Positions 34,125-42,291 of a stretch of 64,000 nt of DNA are shown piece by piece. Source of the DNA: Streptomyces ruber (GTDB lineage: Bacteria; Actinomycetota; Actinomycetes; Streptomycetales; Streptomycetaceae); contig NZ_BMQK01000012.1 of NCBI RefSeq assembly GCF_014648075.1, positions 1-64,000 of the forward strand, read 5' to 3'. The position numbers and the translations under genes were made by a program. Within the stretch, counting starts at the first letter, position 1, and every line of letters starts with the position of its first letter. The notes beneath the pieces were generated by a model, which made no database searches, was not told where the DNA came from, and saw only the letters and a list, made by a program, of their open reading frames with translations.

Positions 34125-34672
34125 CAGTCCCCCCCTGTGTCCTCGGCGGCTGCCGCATCGGCAGGGTGCGGATCACCCCGCCGCATGACGCCGGACCACA
34201 GCCCGGTCGGCGGCCTCACTGACAACAGTGGCCAGCCGGCCTTGCACAAACCTTGGAGAAACCCGCCGGTGCCTGACCGAGGTGCACTGCACGCCTGGTC
34301 AGGGGGTCCCTCGGCGTCGACCGGGCATGTGTACGCGGCTCTGCCGGGCAGCGGGCCGCTGTCAGGTCCGCTGTTCCAGCCCCTCCCACAGGGCCTGCTC
34401 GCGGTCGCGCGGTCGGTGTCGTGGGACCCGGCGGATGCGCGCAGGGTCCCGGTGCGGTGGACGCACGATCCGGTCGGCGCGCTCGTGCACCCGAGGACGA
34501 CGTCGGCGCGCTCGTGCACCCGAGGACGACGTCGGCGAGTTCGCGGCCGGCTGTGGCGGCCGGCGGTCGGCGGTCGGCGGGGGGTCGACGGCCGACGGTC
34601 AGGCCCGGCAGGTCCGGCAGGTCCGGCAGGTCCGGCTGACCCCGCGTCACCTCCGCGCTGGCCGGCTGGGCG
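34125..34672. other. Intergenic with tandem repeats, no gene
   Basis: This holds the upstream region of the lanthipeptide row plus repetitive DNA: a 29-bp tandem repeat at 34473-34537 and short GGTCCGGCA units near 34605-34637. No convincing gene is visible on either strand. Confidence 0.45.
34473..34537. repeat. 29-bp tandem repeat, two full copies and part of a third
   Basis: Two identical 29-base units beginning GTCGGCGCGCTCGTGCACCC stand head to tail, followed by GTCGGCG of a third. Identity suggests a recent duplication. It is about 350 bases upstream of the LanKC start; a role is not evident. Confidence 0.85.
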
Positions 34673-34965
34673 TCAGCAGGCATCCACCGCTCCGGCCGCC
34701 AGGCGTTGGCGCGCCGTGACCGGCGGTGTGCCGACGGGAGTGAGTTGGGCGAGCAGCACCGGGCGCGCCGAGACGCAGGCGCGGCCGTCGACGCGCAGCG
34801 TGGTCGGGCGGCCAGGGACGAGGAGGAGCAGTCCGACGCGTCCGGTCTGCAGCACGTTGTGCATGGTGTCGAGCCGCTCGTTCCCGGTCGCGCCGGGGAT
34901 CGCCACCGGTCCGCCCGTCCAGCACCGGGACGAACCCGGCCGGGCCGCCGCGCGGCGTCACGTCC
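34673..34965 (-). pseudogene. Pyridoxamine 5'-phosphate oxidase-family (FMN-binding) fragment
   Basis: Minus-strand VTPRGGPAGFVPVLDGRT shifts frame into AIPGATGNERLDTMHNVLQT, then GRVGLLLLVPGRPTTLRVDG and RACVSARPVL. This is the FMN-binding core of PPOX-like proteins of about 200 residues (DRxGNxRLDTxxNxxxxPxxGLLFLxPG...LRVNGxAxV). Both ends and the frame are lost. Confidence 0.7.
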
Positions 34966-35294
34966 GCCCCGGGTCAGCGCTGTCTCACCCGCCTTCGCAT
35001 GTCACCGAGTACGCCTTCCCATACGGCGTTCAGCGGACGCCACCCTGCTCGCGCGCTCGTTAACGGCCGGCGCGGAGACCGCCCTTCTGCGTGGGCGAGG
35101 CGGCACCCGCTTGCGGCAGCTTCCCTTCCCGCCGTGCCGGGAGGCGCTGCCCTGGCGACGGCACCGCAAGCCGTCGAAACGGACGGCGCTGCCTGAGGTT
35201 TTCGTTCCACCGCAAACGATGGAACGGGCACGCAACGTCGCCTACACAGGAAGGAACGGACGCGGCCACCGAGTAAGCAGAGGCGGGGGAAACC
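34966..35294. other. Intergenic, no gene recognised
   Basis: No family or promoter signature is visible. The ribosome site GGGGGA of the next gene lies at its right end. Confidence 0.4.
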
Positions 35295-36188
35295 ATGGAC
35301 AACCGAGCGGCACAGCACAGTCAACCCCAACCTGCCCCCGCACCCCGTCCAGCGGTGCAGCGGATACCGCCGCCCCCGACGTATCCGCCGTTCGTTCCTC
35401 CACCGTCCGGCCCACGCGGATGGTGGCAGCGCCAATCGACCACTGCCAAGGGTGCGGTCCTGGCAGTGATCGGTGGCTTGATCGTGACCGGTCTGAGCAA
35501 CCCACTGGGACCGGCGCTCACGGACCTGGGACAGCTGCTCAACCCCTTCGCCGGCACCGCGAACGAACTGAAGGTCGTGGCCCTCGGCCCCGACACCGAC
35601 ATCACCGACGGCTACATCGTCCCGGACAAGACCTTCGACGACGTCACCCCGCTCCCCGGCCCGGACAGTACGGACGGCTACCTGTACGCGTCACCGGCCG
35701 AGTGGAAGCAGTGGAAGAACCGGGTCGGTGCCGTCTCCGCAGGCAGACACCTACTCAAGCTCAGCCTGCAGGGCGGATCGTCCAAGGCCGTCACCATCCA
35801 CGGCATGGACGTGACGGCCGACTGCCACGACCCCGTCCCCGGCGTGCATCTCGTCTATCCCGGGGCCGGAGGCCTCCCCTCCCGCCACTTCCGCATCATC
35901 CTGGACGAGCCGGGCGGCCCGACCGTCACGCCCTACGGCAAGACCGGCGAGGAACGACCGGACCCCGAACCGGCCCAGTTCCCCTTCTACGTCTCCGAGA
36001 GCGAACTCGAGTACTTCGTGCTCGACGTCCAGGTCCGCTCCCGCTCCTGCACCTGGCGGGCCACCCTGCACTGGAACGTCGACGGACGCCAGGGAACCAC
36101 CGAGATCGGCGACGACAGCACCGCCTTCCGCGTCACGGCCCCCACCGCGGCAACCTCGCGTCACCACCTGAACGGCACCCGTCTGTAG
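35295..36188 (+). CDS. Membrane-anchored protein with extracytoplasmic domain, unknown
   Basis: This 297-residue protein starts at ATG 35295 after GGGGGA. A Pro-rich cytoplasmic tail (1-42, rich in PPP) is followed by GWWQRQSTTAKGAVLAVIGG, which enters a hydrophobic helix (about 52-70), and then a roughly 220-residue outer domain. That domain has two Cys (in TADCHDPV and SRSCTW) that could form a disulfide. Similar proteins with proline-rich tails and a single helix are common in actinomycetes, but no named family is recognised. It stands alone, with a gap of more than 150 bases before the MarR gene. Confidence 0.75.
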   Translation: MDNRAAQHSQPQPAPAPRPAVQRIPPPPTYPPFVPPPSGPRGWWQRQSTTAKGAVLAVIGGLIVTGLSNPLGPALTDLGQLLNPFAGTANELKVVALGPDTDITDGYIVPDKTFDDVTPLPGPDSTDGYLYASPAEWKQWKNRVGAVSAGRHLLKLSLQGGSSKAVTIHGMDVTADCHDPVPGVHLVYPGAGGLPSRHFRIILDEPGGPTVTPYGKTGEERPDPEPAQFPFYVSESELEYFVLDVQVRSRSCTWRATLHWNVDGRQGTTEIGDDSTAFRVTAPTAATSRHHLNGTRL

Positions 36189-36333
36189 CAGCCGCACAAC
36201 CAGGCGGTCGTCGACCAGGCGAAGCGAGAACCTTTCCGCACCTCACCGTCCGCATGTGATCCACTCACGTCAATCGATACGAAGCTTAATCTTCGTAGAG
36301 ATCCCTTATTACGCGGCTGTTCGGCGGTTGTAG

Positions 36334-36369
36334 CTCACAGGTACCAAGCTGTAGCTTGGTACCTGTGAG
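36334..36369. promoter_or_regulatory. Perfect 17-bp inverted repeat over the MarR start codon
   Basis: CTCACAGGTACCAAGCT and AGCTTGGTACCTGTGAG are exact complements around GT. The right arm covers the GTG start at 36365. A bound MarR dimer here would block both transcription and translation start, giving tight autorepression of the MarR-efflux pair. Confidence 0.85.
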
Positions 36370-36889
36370 TGATGTCGCAGATGATCAGGCTCAGCACGAC
36401 CTGGCCCTGGCCGAGTCGTTGCGCTGGGCGGTGTCCCGGCTCGCGTCCCGGCTGCGGGCCGAGCAACCGGGCCGGAGCCGGCCGCTGTCGCGGCTGGCCG
36501 CATCGGTCCTGGCGAACCTCCGCCACAGCGGAGCGCTGACCCCGTCCGACCTGGCGGCCATCGAGGGACTGCAGGCACAGTCACTGACCCGGGTGCTCAA
36601 CGAGCTGGAGGAGCAGGGCCGCATCCGCCGTTCCCGCAGCGAGGTGGACGCCCGACGCCAGAACATCGTGATCACCGAGGCAGGGCGGGAGGCCCTGCGC
36701 GAACACGTCCGCGACGGCAACGCCTGGCTGGCCGCGGCGCTCACACAGACGCTGTCCCCGGCCGAGCGCGGCGTACTGCAGATCGCCGCCGGGCTGCTCG
36801 AGCAGGTGGCGGCCGCCGAGGTGCCCCACGGCCACCGCGGGCCCGAAACGGCGTCCGGACAGACGCAAGGGGCGGCTCCCGCGCTATGA
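36365..36889 (+). CDS. MarR-family transcriptional repressor
   Basis: The 174-residue product starts with GTG 36365. The winged helix includes LSRLAASVLANLRHSGALTP, SDLAAIEGLQAQSLTRVLNE and the wing GRIRRSRSEVDARRQNIVIT, whose RxxxxxDxR is the MarR wing signature. C-terminal helices would dimerise. The next gene, a Bcr/CflA pump, overlaps in ATGA, so the two are co-transcribed. Together with the palindrome over its start, this is a ligand-induced efflux switch. TTG 36356 is a possible alternative start. Confidence 0.93.
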   Translation: MSDVADDQAQHDLALAESLRWAVSRLASRLRAEQPGRSRPLSRLAASVLANLRHSGALTPSDLAAIEGLQAQSLTRVLNELEEQGRIRRSRSEVDARRQNIVITEAGREALREHVRDGNAWLAAALTQTLSPAERGVLQIAAGLLEQVAAAEVPHGHRGPETASGQTQGAAPAL

Positions 36890-38148
36890 CCACGTCCTCC
36901 CCCGGCAAGACCTCCCGTGGTCCGCGCAGCCCCCGGACCGTCGCTGCCCGGCGCGCCCGATCACTGCTGGTCCTGGCAGGGCTGAGCGCTGCCAGCCCGC
37001 TGGCCACCGACATGTATGTGCCCGCTCTGCCGGACCTGGCGCGGTCGTTGGGCACCGACGCCGCCGGCGCACAGATGTCGCTGACCGGATTCCTGGTGGG
37101 CATCATCATCGGCCAGCTGCTGCTGGGCCCGCTCAGCGACGCCACCGGCCGTCGCCCGGTTCTCATCGCCGGATCGCTGCTGTTCGCCGCCTTCTCCACC
37201 GTGTGCGCGCTGGCGCCGACCGTGGAAGTGCTCAACGCGGCCCGAGTCGGGCAGGGCATCACCGGAGCGGCCGGAATCGTCGTCTCCCGCGCCGTCGTCG
37301 CCGACCTCTTCGACGACCGGGAACTGCCCTCCGTCTTCTCCCGGCTCGCTGCGATCACCGCTACGGCCCCGGTCCTGGCCCCCCTGCTCGGCGGCGCCCT
37401 GCTGCTGGCGGTCTCCTGGCGCCACGTCTTCGCCGCCCTCGCCGTCACCGGCCTGCTCCTGGCCGCGGGCGTGCTGCGCTGGATCCCCGAATCCCACCCG
37501 CCTCAGGCGCGTCCGACCGGCGGACCGTCCTCCAGCCTGCGCGCCATCGGCCGCGCCGCCGGCCGGCGCGCCGTCGTCATGCCCGTCCTGGCCCTCGCCT
37601 TCGGCGGAGCCGCCGTCTTCGCCTACATCGCCGGAACGACCTTCGTCTTCCAGGACATCTACCGCCTCTCCCCATCCCTGGCCGGCCTCGTCTACGGCGT
37701 GAACGCCCTCGGCAACATGACCGGCAGCCTGGCCTACGGCCGACTGGCCAGGCGCAGGTCCCCCGAGACCCTGCTCATCGCCAGCGGCACCGTGGCCACG
37801 GCAGGAACAGGCGTCCTCCTCCTCGTCCAGACGACCACCGGCAGCACCATGCCGCTGACCTGGCTGTGCCTGCTGACCGCCATCACCGCATTCGGCGTTT
37901 TCTTCCCCGCCGTGATCACCATCGCGCAGAGCCACGGCCGCGCTGCCCCCGGAGCCACCTCCGCCCTGCTGGGCGGCGGCCAGTTCCTCCTCGGCGCGGC
38001 AGCCTCACCCCTCGTCGGACAGTTCGGCACCCAGAGCCCCGCACCGATGGCAGCCGTCATGACCAGCTGCCTCGCCGCGGCCACCCTCGCCGCGATCCTC
38101 ACCAGGACAGCGACTTCCGAACCGCCCCGGCAGGCCGAGCACGGATAG
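36886..38148 (+). CDS. MFS efflux transporter, Bcr/CflA type
   Basis: A 420-residue, roughly 12-helix transporter. The first helix and loop read LSAASPLATDMYVPALPDLA, with the Bcr/CflA DxYLPALP-type motif. LLGPLSDATGRRPVLIAG is MFS motif A and RVGQGITGAAGIVVSRAVVA follows. The family exports bicyclomycin, chloramphenicol, sulfonamides and other small drugs with protons. It is translated from the ATGA overlap with the MarR gene, so expression should follow release of that repressor. The specific drug is unknown. Confidence 0.93.
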   Translation: MTTSSPGKTSRGPRSPRTVAARRARSLLVLAGLSAASPLATDMYVPALPDLARSLGTDAAGAQMSLTGFLVGIIIGQLLLGPLSDATGRRPVLIAGSLLFAAFSTVCALAPTVEVLNAARVGQGITGAAGIVVSRAVVADLFDDRELPSVFSRLAAITATAPVLAPLLGGALLLAVSWRHVFAALAVTGLLLAAGVLRWIPESHPPQARPTGGPSSSLRAIGRAAGRRAVVMPVLALAFGGAAVFAYIAGTTFVFQDIYRLSPSLAGLVYGVNALGNMTGSLAYGRLARRRSPETLLIASGTVATAGTGVLLLVQTTTGSTMPLTWLCLLTAITAFGVFFPAVITIAQSHGRAAPGATSALLGGGQFLLGAAASPLVGQFGTQSPAPMAAVMTSCLAAATLAAILTRTATSEPPRQAEHG

Positions 38149-38247
38149 CGAACGGGACTGGCCGGAGTCGGTGAAGGCCGCCGCTGAGGGGTCCGGTCGT
38201 CTCGATGTCGCTCCCGGTTGTCAGTGCGGGGTGGAACACTGCCCGGC

Positions 38248-38844
38248 ATGATCGAACCGAACCCGAAAGCGGACCTTCTCCGATATCTGCAAGAAGGGCG
38301 TGATGCCCTCATATGGAAGCTCGACGGACTCTCGGAATACGACATCCGCCGCCCGCTGACTCCCACCGGCACGAACCTGCTGGGGCTGGTCAAACACGTC
38401 GCCAGCGTCGAGCTGGGGTACTTCGGCGACACGTTCGGGCGGCCGTTCTTCGGCGAGAAGCCGCCACCCTGGTGGTATACGGAGGACCCGGAGCTCAACT
38501 CGGACATGTGGGCCACGGCAGACGAGTCCCGCGAGGACATCGTCGGGCTGTACCGCCGGGCGTGGGAGCATTCCGACAGCACGATCGCGACGCTCGCGCT
38601 GGACGCGGTCGGCCATGTCCCGTGGTGGCCGGAGGAACGTCGGGAAGTGACGCTGCACCACATCCTGGTGCGCGTGATCTCCGATACTCAGCGACACGCC
38701 GGCCATGCGGACATCGTGCGAGAGCTCATCGACGGAGCCGTCGGATATTCGCAGGACAAGGACAACATGCCACCGGGTGACCAGGCATGGTGGGAGGACT
38801 ACCGGAGTCGGCTGGAGCGCGTGGCGCAGGATGCCAACGGCTGA
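38248..38844 (+). CDS. DinB-family (DUF664) putative metal-dependent protein
   Basis: Starting at ATG 38248, the 198-residue protein forms a DinB four-helix bundle. LLRYLQEGRDALIWKLDGLS, TGTNLLGLVKHVASVELGYF and DTQRHAGHADIVRELIDGAV supply the three expected metal-ligand His positions (KHVAS, and the His pair in QRHAGH). The DUF664 subgroup includes thiol-dependent S-transferases such as mycothiol transferases. Actual activity is unknown. Confidence 0.9.
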   Translation: MIEPNPKADLLRYLQEGRDALIWKLDGLSEYDIRRPLTPTGTNLLGLVKHVASVELGYFGDTFGRPFFGEKPPPWWYTEDPELNSDMWATADESREDIVGLYRRAWEHSDSTIATLALDAVGHVPWWPEERREVTLHHILVRVISDTQRHAGHADIVRELIDGAVGYSQDKDNMPPGDQAWWEDYRSRLERVAQDANG

Positions 38845-39176
38845 TCTCGCCCGGCCGGCCGACCCCGTCGGCTCCGGGTCGGCCATGCGGCCGGATGACG
38901 GCTTGCGGGGGCCGAGTCCCGCGGCACGGCGGGGTGTCGGACAGCGGCGGCGCAGCGGGGGCCTGGTCTACGGCTGGTGAGCAGTGTGTGCGTCGGCCGA
39001 TGTCGGCGCCGCGCTGGTCGCCCCGGCGATGGTCTGCGCCGGTGCCGTCACCGCCTCGGCCCTCCGTTCGTTACTCAGCCGCGCGTCCGCGAGTAGCCGT
39101 TCGGCGGCGGGATGGTGGGAGAGCTCCAGCGGTTGATCGAAGTACGCCTTGAGGTGACTCCGCCCACGCCGGGGAC
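38845..39176. other. Intergenic, no gene recognised
   Basis: No frame with a ribosome site is visible. The right end leads into a short VOC-like fragment. Confidence 0.4.
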
Positions 39177-39240
39177 GGCGCGGTGCTGCTGGCCGGCCCC
39201 GACGGAAACGAGTTCCGCGTGCTCAGGTTCCCCGTCACCG
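39177..39240 (+). pseudogene. VOC-fold protein fragment
   Basis: GAVLLAGPDGNEFRVLRFP has the end motif of VOC proteins (V-L-x-DPxGNEFCVL). Only about 20 residues are readable in this frame. Confidence 0.4.
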
Positions 39241-39663
39241 CACCGACCACTCAACGCGTCCCACGAGGAGAGCCACACCCATCGGCTCCCTCGGCCGTCA
39301 ACGCCCCATGCCTACGCCGCACCTGAGGATGGCTGCCGTCATGACGCCCGAGTTCGCATGACCAGCGGATCGCATCGGACACGTGATCACAGGCTCCGAG
39401 GCCGAGGAGGCGGCCGAATTCCCCCTGGGTCGGCCCTCAAGCGGGCGGTATGTTCTGTAATGCACCAAATGGAGCCCTGTGGGGTGACCTCGTGAGCGTT
39501 CGAGCGATGAAGCGATGAAGCGCAGGACACGGCTCCTTCGAAGAAGCGCACGGCAGCGCCTCGAAGGGATCGCTCGCTGCTCTCGGTCGAGCATCACGCC
39601 GGCCCTGCAAGGACACCGGCTCCCGGCACCTGGACCGCACTCCCGAGACGGAAGGGGCATGGC
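39241..39663. other. Intergenic, no gene recognised
   Basis: No family on either strand. A GGAAGGGG ribosome site for the next gene is at the right end. Confidence 0.4.
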
Positions 39664-40083
39664 ATGCCTGTCAGTATTCCGGTCGACGTGACCGGCTACC
39701 TGGTGCTGGCCACCGACTCCAGCCGCGGTGCCACGTTCGCGGTGAACAACAGCTGGGACTGGGCCATGCTCAGCGATCCGGGCAAGAGCAAGACGATCCA
39801 GAAGCCGAGCCCGTTGACGCTCCGCAAGAGTGGCGAGGGATACATCGTCGACTCCAGTGCGGACTGGCCCGACTATCGATGGTGGTGCGGAGGCAACAAC
39901 GGCATCAAGTTCGACGTCAAGGACAAGGCCACGGTCTTCGCGGCGGAAGCGTCCGGGGACGGCTTCCTGCTCAAGGTGGGCACCAAGCCCGTCTCCGTCC
40001 GCACCTACGACGCGCCTTACCTCTACGTGTACTCCGGCTCCGGATTCGACCCCATAACCTGGAAGTTCGTCAGCAAGACGTGA
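39664..40083 (+). CDS. Small protein, possible beta-trefoil, unknown function
   Basis: The 139-residue product starts at ATG 39664 after GGAAGGGG. It has no signal peptide or membrane helix. The sequence alternates aromatic and polar residues in short strands (VTGYLVLATDSSRGATFAVN, ADWPDYRWWCGGNNGIKFDV, TYDAPYLYVYSGSGF), which suggests an all-beta fold such as a trefoil or lectin. One Cys. No family is recognised. The gene is isolated. Confidence 0.65.
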   Translation: MPVSIPVDVTGYLVLATDSSRGATFAVNNSWDWAMLSDPGKSKTIQKPSPLTLRKSGEGYIVDSSADWPDYRWWCGGNNGIKFDVKDKATVFAAEASGDGFLLKVGTKPVSVRTYDAPYLYVYSGSGFDPITWKFVSKT

Positions 40084-40152
40084 CCCCCCTCCCGTCAGGT
40101 GCTACTGCGCGTCGGCAGGCCGGTTCCGGCGTCGTGAGGGAACGTGACGGGG

Positions 40153-40335
40153 TCAGCTCGTCGCAGCCTTCTTGCCGGCGCGGATGATGCCCGTGAGGAC
40201 GGGGCGCACATCGTGCAGTTCGGCGATCTGGTCGTCGATGCGCCGGCGTTCTCGGTCCAGCTCGGCGACGAGGTCCTCGCATCCGGGAGCGAGGTACTCG
40301 CCGTCGTCGATCATGCAGGGCAGCATCTCTCTTGG
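40153..40335 (-). pseudogene. MerR-family regulator, C-terminal remnant
   Basis: REMLPCMIDDGEYLAPGCED, then LVAELDRERRRIDDQIAELH and VRPVLTGIIRAG match the coiled-coil dimerisation end of MerR-type regulators (iREmLPCm...CpdLvaxLxxErxrIdxqIaxLxxxrxxLdxvI). The DNA-binding head is scrambled: pieces such as SLSEYVRRCRERR appear out of frame upstream. Confidence 0.6.
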
Positions 40336-40738
40336 TACCGGCCCGACTTCGGACCTGTGTCGACGCTGCCGATCCGGCCGTGTGCCTGGTTGCCGTGGCG
40401 GGAGTCGCCCTCCTGGGGTTCGGGCCGTGCGGCGACGAGGTGCCGGTAGTGCAGAGGCAACAACACCCGGGCGTCGACGCTCCCTGCAGCGCCTGACGTA
40501 TTCGCTCAGGCTCCGTAGCCGACGCCTTGGCGAACACGCCAACCGGGCGCATAATGGTCCCTACCTCGCCGAACGGCATGAAATTAAGCGAATCGGTCGA
40601 TTCCACCTTAAGTCCGGATGCACGCCTCGACGGCGAGGCAGAACGATAAGAGGCGCGACCCGCTCCGTAACACGGTGCTGGTTCCACTGCTCTCAGCAGA
40701 GGTCCGGTACGGGGGATGTCACCGAAAGGAGCGATCTC
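40336..40738. other. MerR debris and promoter region of the small peptide gene
   Basis: The left half holds out-of-frame MerR debris. From about 40550 to 40620 the composition becomes A/T-richer (GAAATTAAGCGAATCGG) and probably contains the promoter of the next gene. Confidence 0.4.
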
Positions 40739-40945
40739 ATGCACGAGCCGATCCAGGAACAGGAAGCCGTTTCCCGGAAGTCAGAACTTCACCCGCCGGC
40801 ACCGTCGAAGAGGTGGCACTTCGCCAACTTCGCCACGGTCAACGCGGCGCTGACGTTCGTCAACGCGTCGCCCCCGCAGGTCGCCGGCGAGATCAGCGCG
40901 ACCGCACGGAACGACGGCACGGTCGGGATGTTCTACTTCCTCTGA
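40739..40945 (+). CDS. 68-residue peptide, candidate secreted or modified peptide precursor
   Basis: ATG 40739 follows AAGGAG by 8 bases. The N-terminal half is polar and charged (MHEPIQEQEAVSRKSELHPP). The second half (HFANFATVNAALTFVNASPP, QVAGEISATARNDG) ends with the aromatic, hydrophobic TVGMFYFL. There is no Cys. A polar leader with an aromatic C-terminal core is how several RiPP precursors look, including those cross-linked at aromatic residues. However, no radical SAM, P450 or other modifying gene is nearby. Two strong hairpins directly follow, so the message is monocistronic. It is certainly a good translation unit; the precursor idea is inference. Confidence 0.6.
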   Translation: MHEPIQEQEAVSRKSELHPPAPSKRWHFANFATVNAALTFVNASPPQVAGEISATARNDGTVGMFYFL

Positions 40946-40952
40946 CACCACC

Positions 40953-41029
40953 GGCCTTCCGCTCACCACACACAGCGGGAAGCGGAAGGCCACACCGGGC
41001 GACGGACCGGACAGGTCCGTCGCCCGGTG
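40953..41029 (+). terminator. Double hairpin terminator after the small peptide gene
   Basis: GGCCTTCCGCT pairs with AGCGGAAGGCC (40953-40991). A second perfect 16-base stem joins CACCGGGCGACGGACC to GGTCCGTCGCCCGGTG (40993-41029). Confidence 0.85.
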
Positions 41030-41392
41030 GACGAGCGGCTCGCCTCCACCACGCCGCTCGGCCAACCCCTTGACAGCTCCGGATCTGCCCGCGGCGGCTG
41101 CTCCAGCATGGCCGGCCCACGGCAGAACACTGCACTCGCGGGCCCTCCGCTATTACGGCGTAATAGCGGAGGGCGCGCGCATGGACGTCACATGGGCCGC
41201 GATCGATCACCCCAAAGCACTCTTCTCCGTCATACCTGCTGAAATGCGACCGCCGGAACGGCACCTCTCGCGGCCGAACGCGACCATCCCGGTGTGACAC
41301 GGCCTTCGGCGTCGAGATAGGCCGCGAGAGAGCCGCTCAGCCGATTTCACCTGACCCGCTGGGTGGCTTTCGGGTTGTCGGAGGCTCCGCCG
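41030..41392. other. Intergenic containing centromere-like site 1
   Basis: No gene is recognised. The stretch contains the first TATTACG-N-CGTAATA palindrome (listed separately). Confidence 0.45.
41144..41172. promoter_or_regulatory. parS-like palindrome 1
   Basis: The 15-base core TATTACGGCGTAATA is extended on both sides by CCTCCGC and GCGGAGG, giving a perfect 29-base palindrome. It is the most extended of five copies around the parAB genes and differs from the chromosomal Streptomyces parS (GTTTCACGTGAAAC). Confidence 0.8.
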
Positions 41393-42110
41393 TCACCGTC
41401 CCCACACTGCTGCTGCGGAGAGCCGACACTGGCAGCCGATGCCGGAAACCCTCGACCGGCTCGCGACCGTACTGCCCCACGCTGGCCGGGCAATGTCGTG
41501 AGCGTGACACCAGCGCTCCATGTCCGCCGTGTCGGCGACCATCGATGCGAGGGCGCGGCACCAGCCGGGTGCGTCGTCGGGCTCACTGCCGGCCGGCTCG
41601 CCCGCGTCCATGAGGTCCAGCAGCGCGGCCGGGACACGGGCCATCTTCTCCGCCAACAGCCGGTCGTCCCGGCGCCGGTCACCGCGCGCGGTCAGCTCCC
41701 CGAACCCGGTCAACACCGGCGCCAGTTCCTGGCCCGCCGCATACAGCGGAGGCTTCCACAGCACCAGCGAACGAAGCGGCAGTCCGGCTGCCGCGGCGCG
41801 CAGGGCGACGGTGGCGCCGTAGGACATACCGACCAGGTGTACAGGGCGGCCGATCCTGCCGATCAGCGCTCTGAGATCCTCCACCTCGTCGGTGGAGCGC
41901 TTCGCCGCCCGGCCCGGTCCGCTCGGGACGTTTCCGCGCCGGCCGGTGTCCACAGCTCGAATCGGTCGGCGAGCCGTTCGGCCACCGGCTGCCAGGAACG
42001 CAGGCCACTGCCGGACTCGCGGACCATCACCACCGGCGGCCCGGAACCCCTGTGTCGACAAGGTGGCGCGCCCCTCCCCCAGGTGCGGTCTCGCATCGCA
42101 CCGCAGATGA
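41393..42110 (-). pseudogene. Alpha/beta hydrolase, frameshifted
   Basis: The N-terminal part GSGPPVVMVRESGSGLRSWQ, then PVAERLADRFELWTP lies in one frame. After a shift near 41940 the frame DEVEDLRALIGRIGRPVHLV, GMSYGATVALRAAAAGLPLR (nucleophile elbow GMSYGA) follows. The HGxG oxyanion motif is changed to VRESGSG and the C-terminal His region degenerates. It is probably inactive. Confidence 0.65.
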
Positions 42111-42136
42111 AGGATGATGGCCCCGTGTCACTCGAC

Positions 42137-42159
42137 CCTCTATTACGTCGTAATAGAGG
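42137..42159. promoter_or_regulatory. parS-like palindrome 2
   Basis: The core TATTACGTCGTAATA (42141-42155) is flanked by CCTC and GAGG, a perfect 23-base palindrome, 133 bases downstream of the parB stop. Confidence 0.8.
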
Positions 42160-42291
42160 ATGGCCACTCGATGGCGTGCCTGGGGTCTTAACGCGGAAGT
42201 CCCCCGCCATAGTGTGGCGGAGGACTTCCCGCAACTTCCTGCGACTTCCTGCGACTTCCTGCGACTTCCTTCGGCTCCCTGCGGCGAGCTC

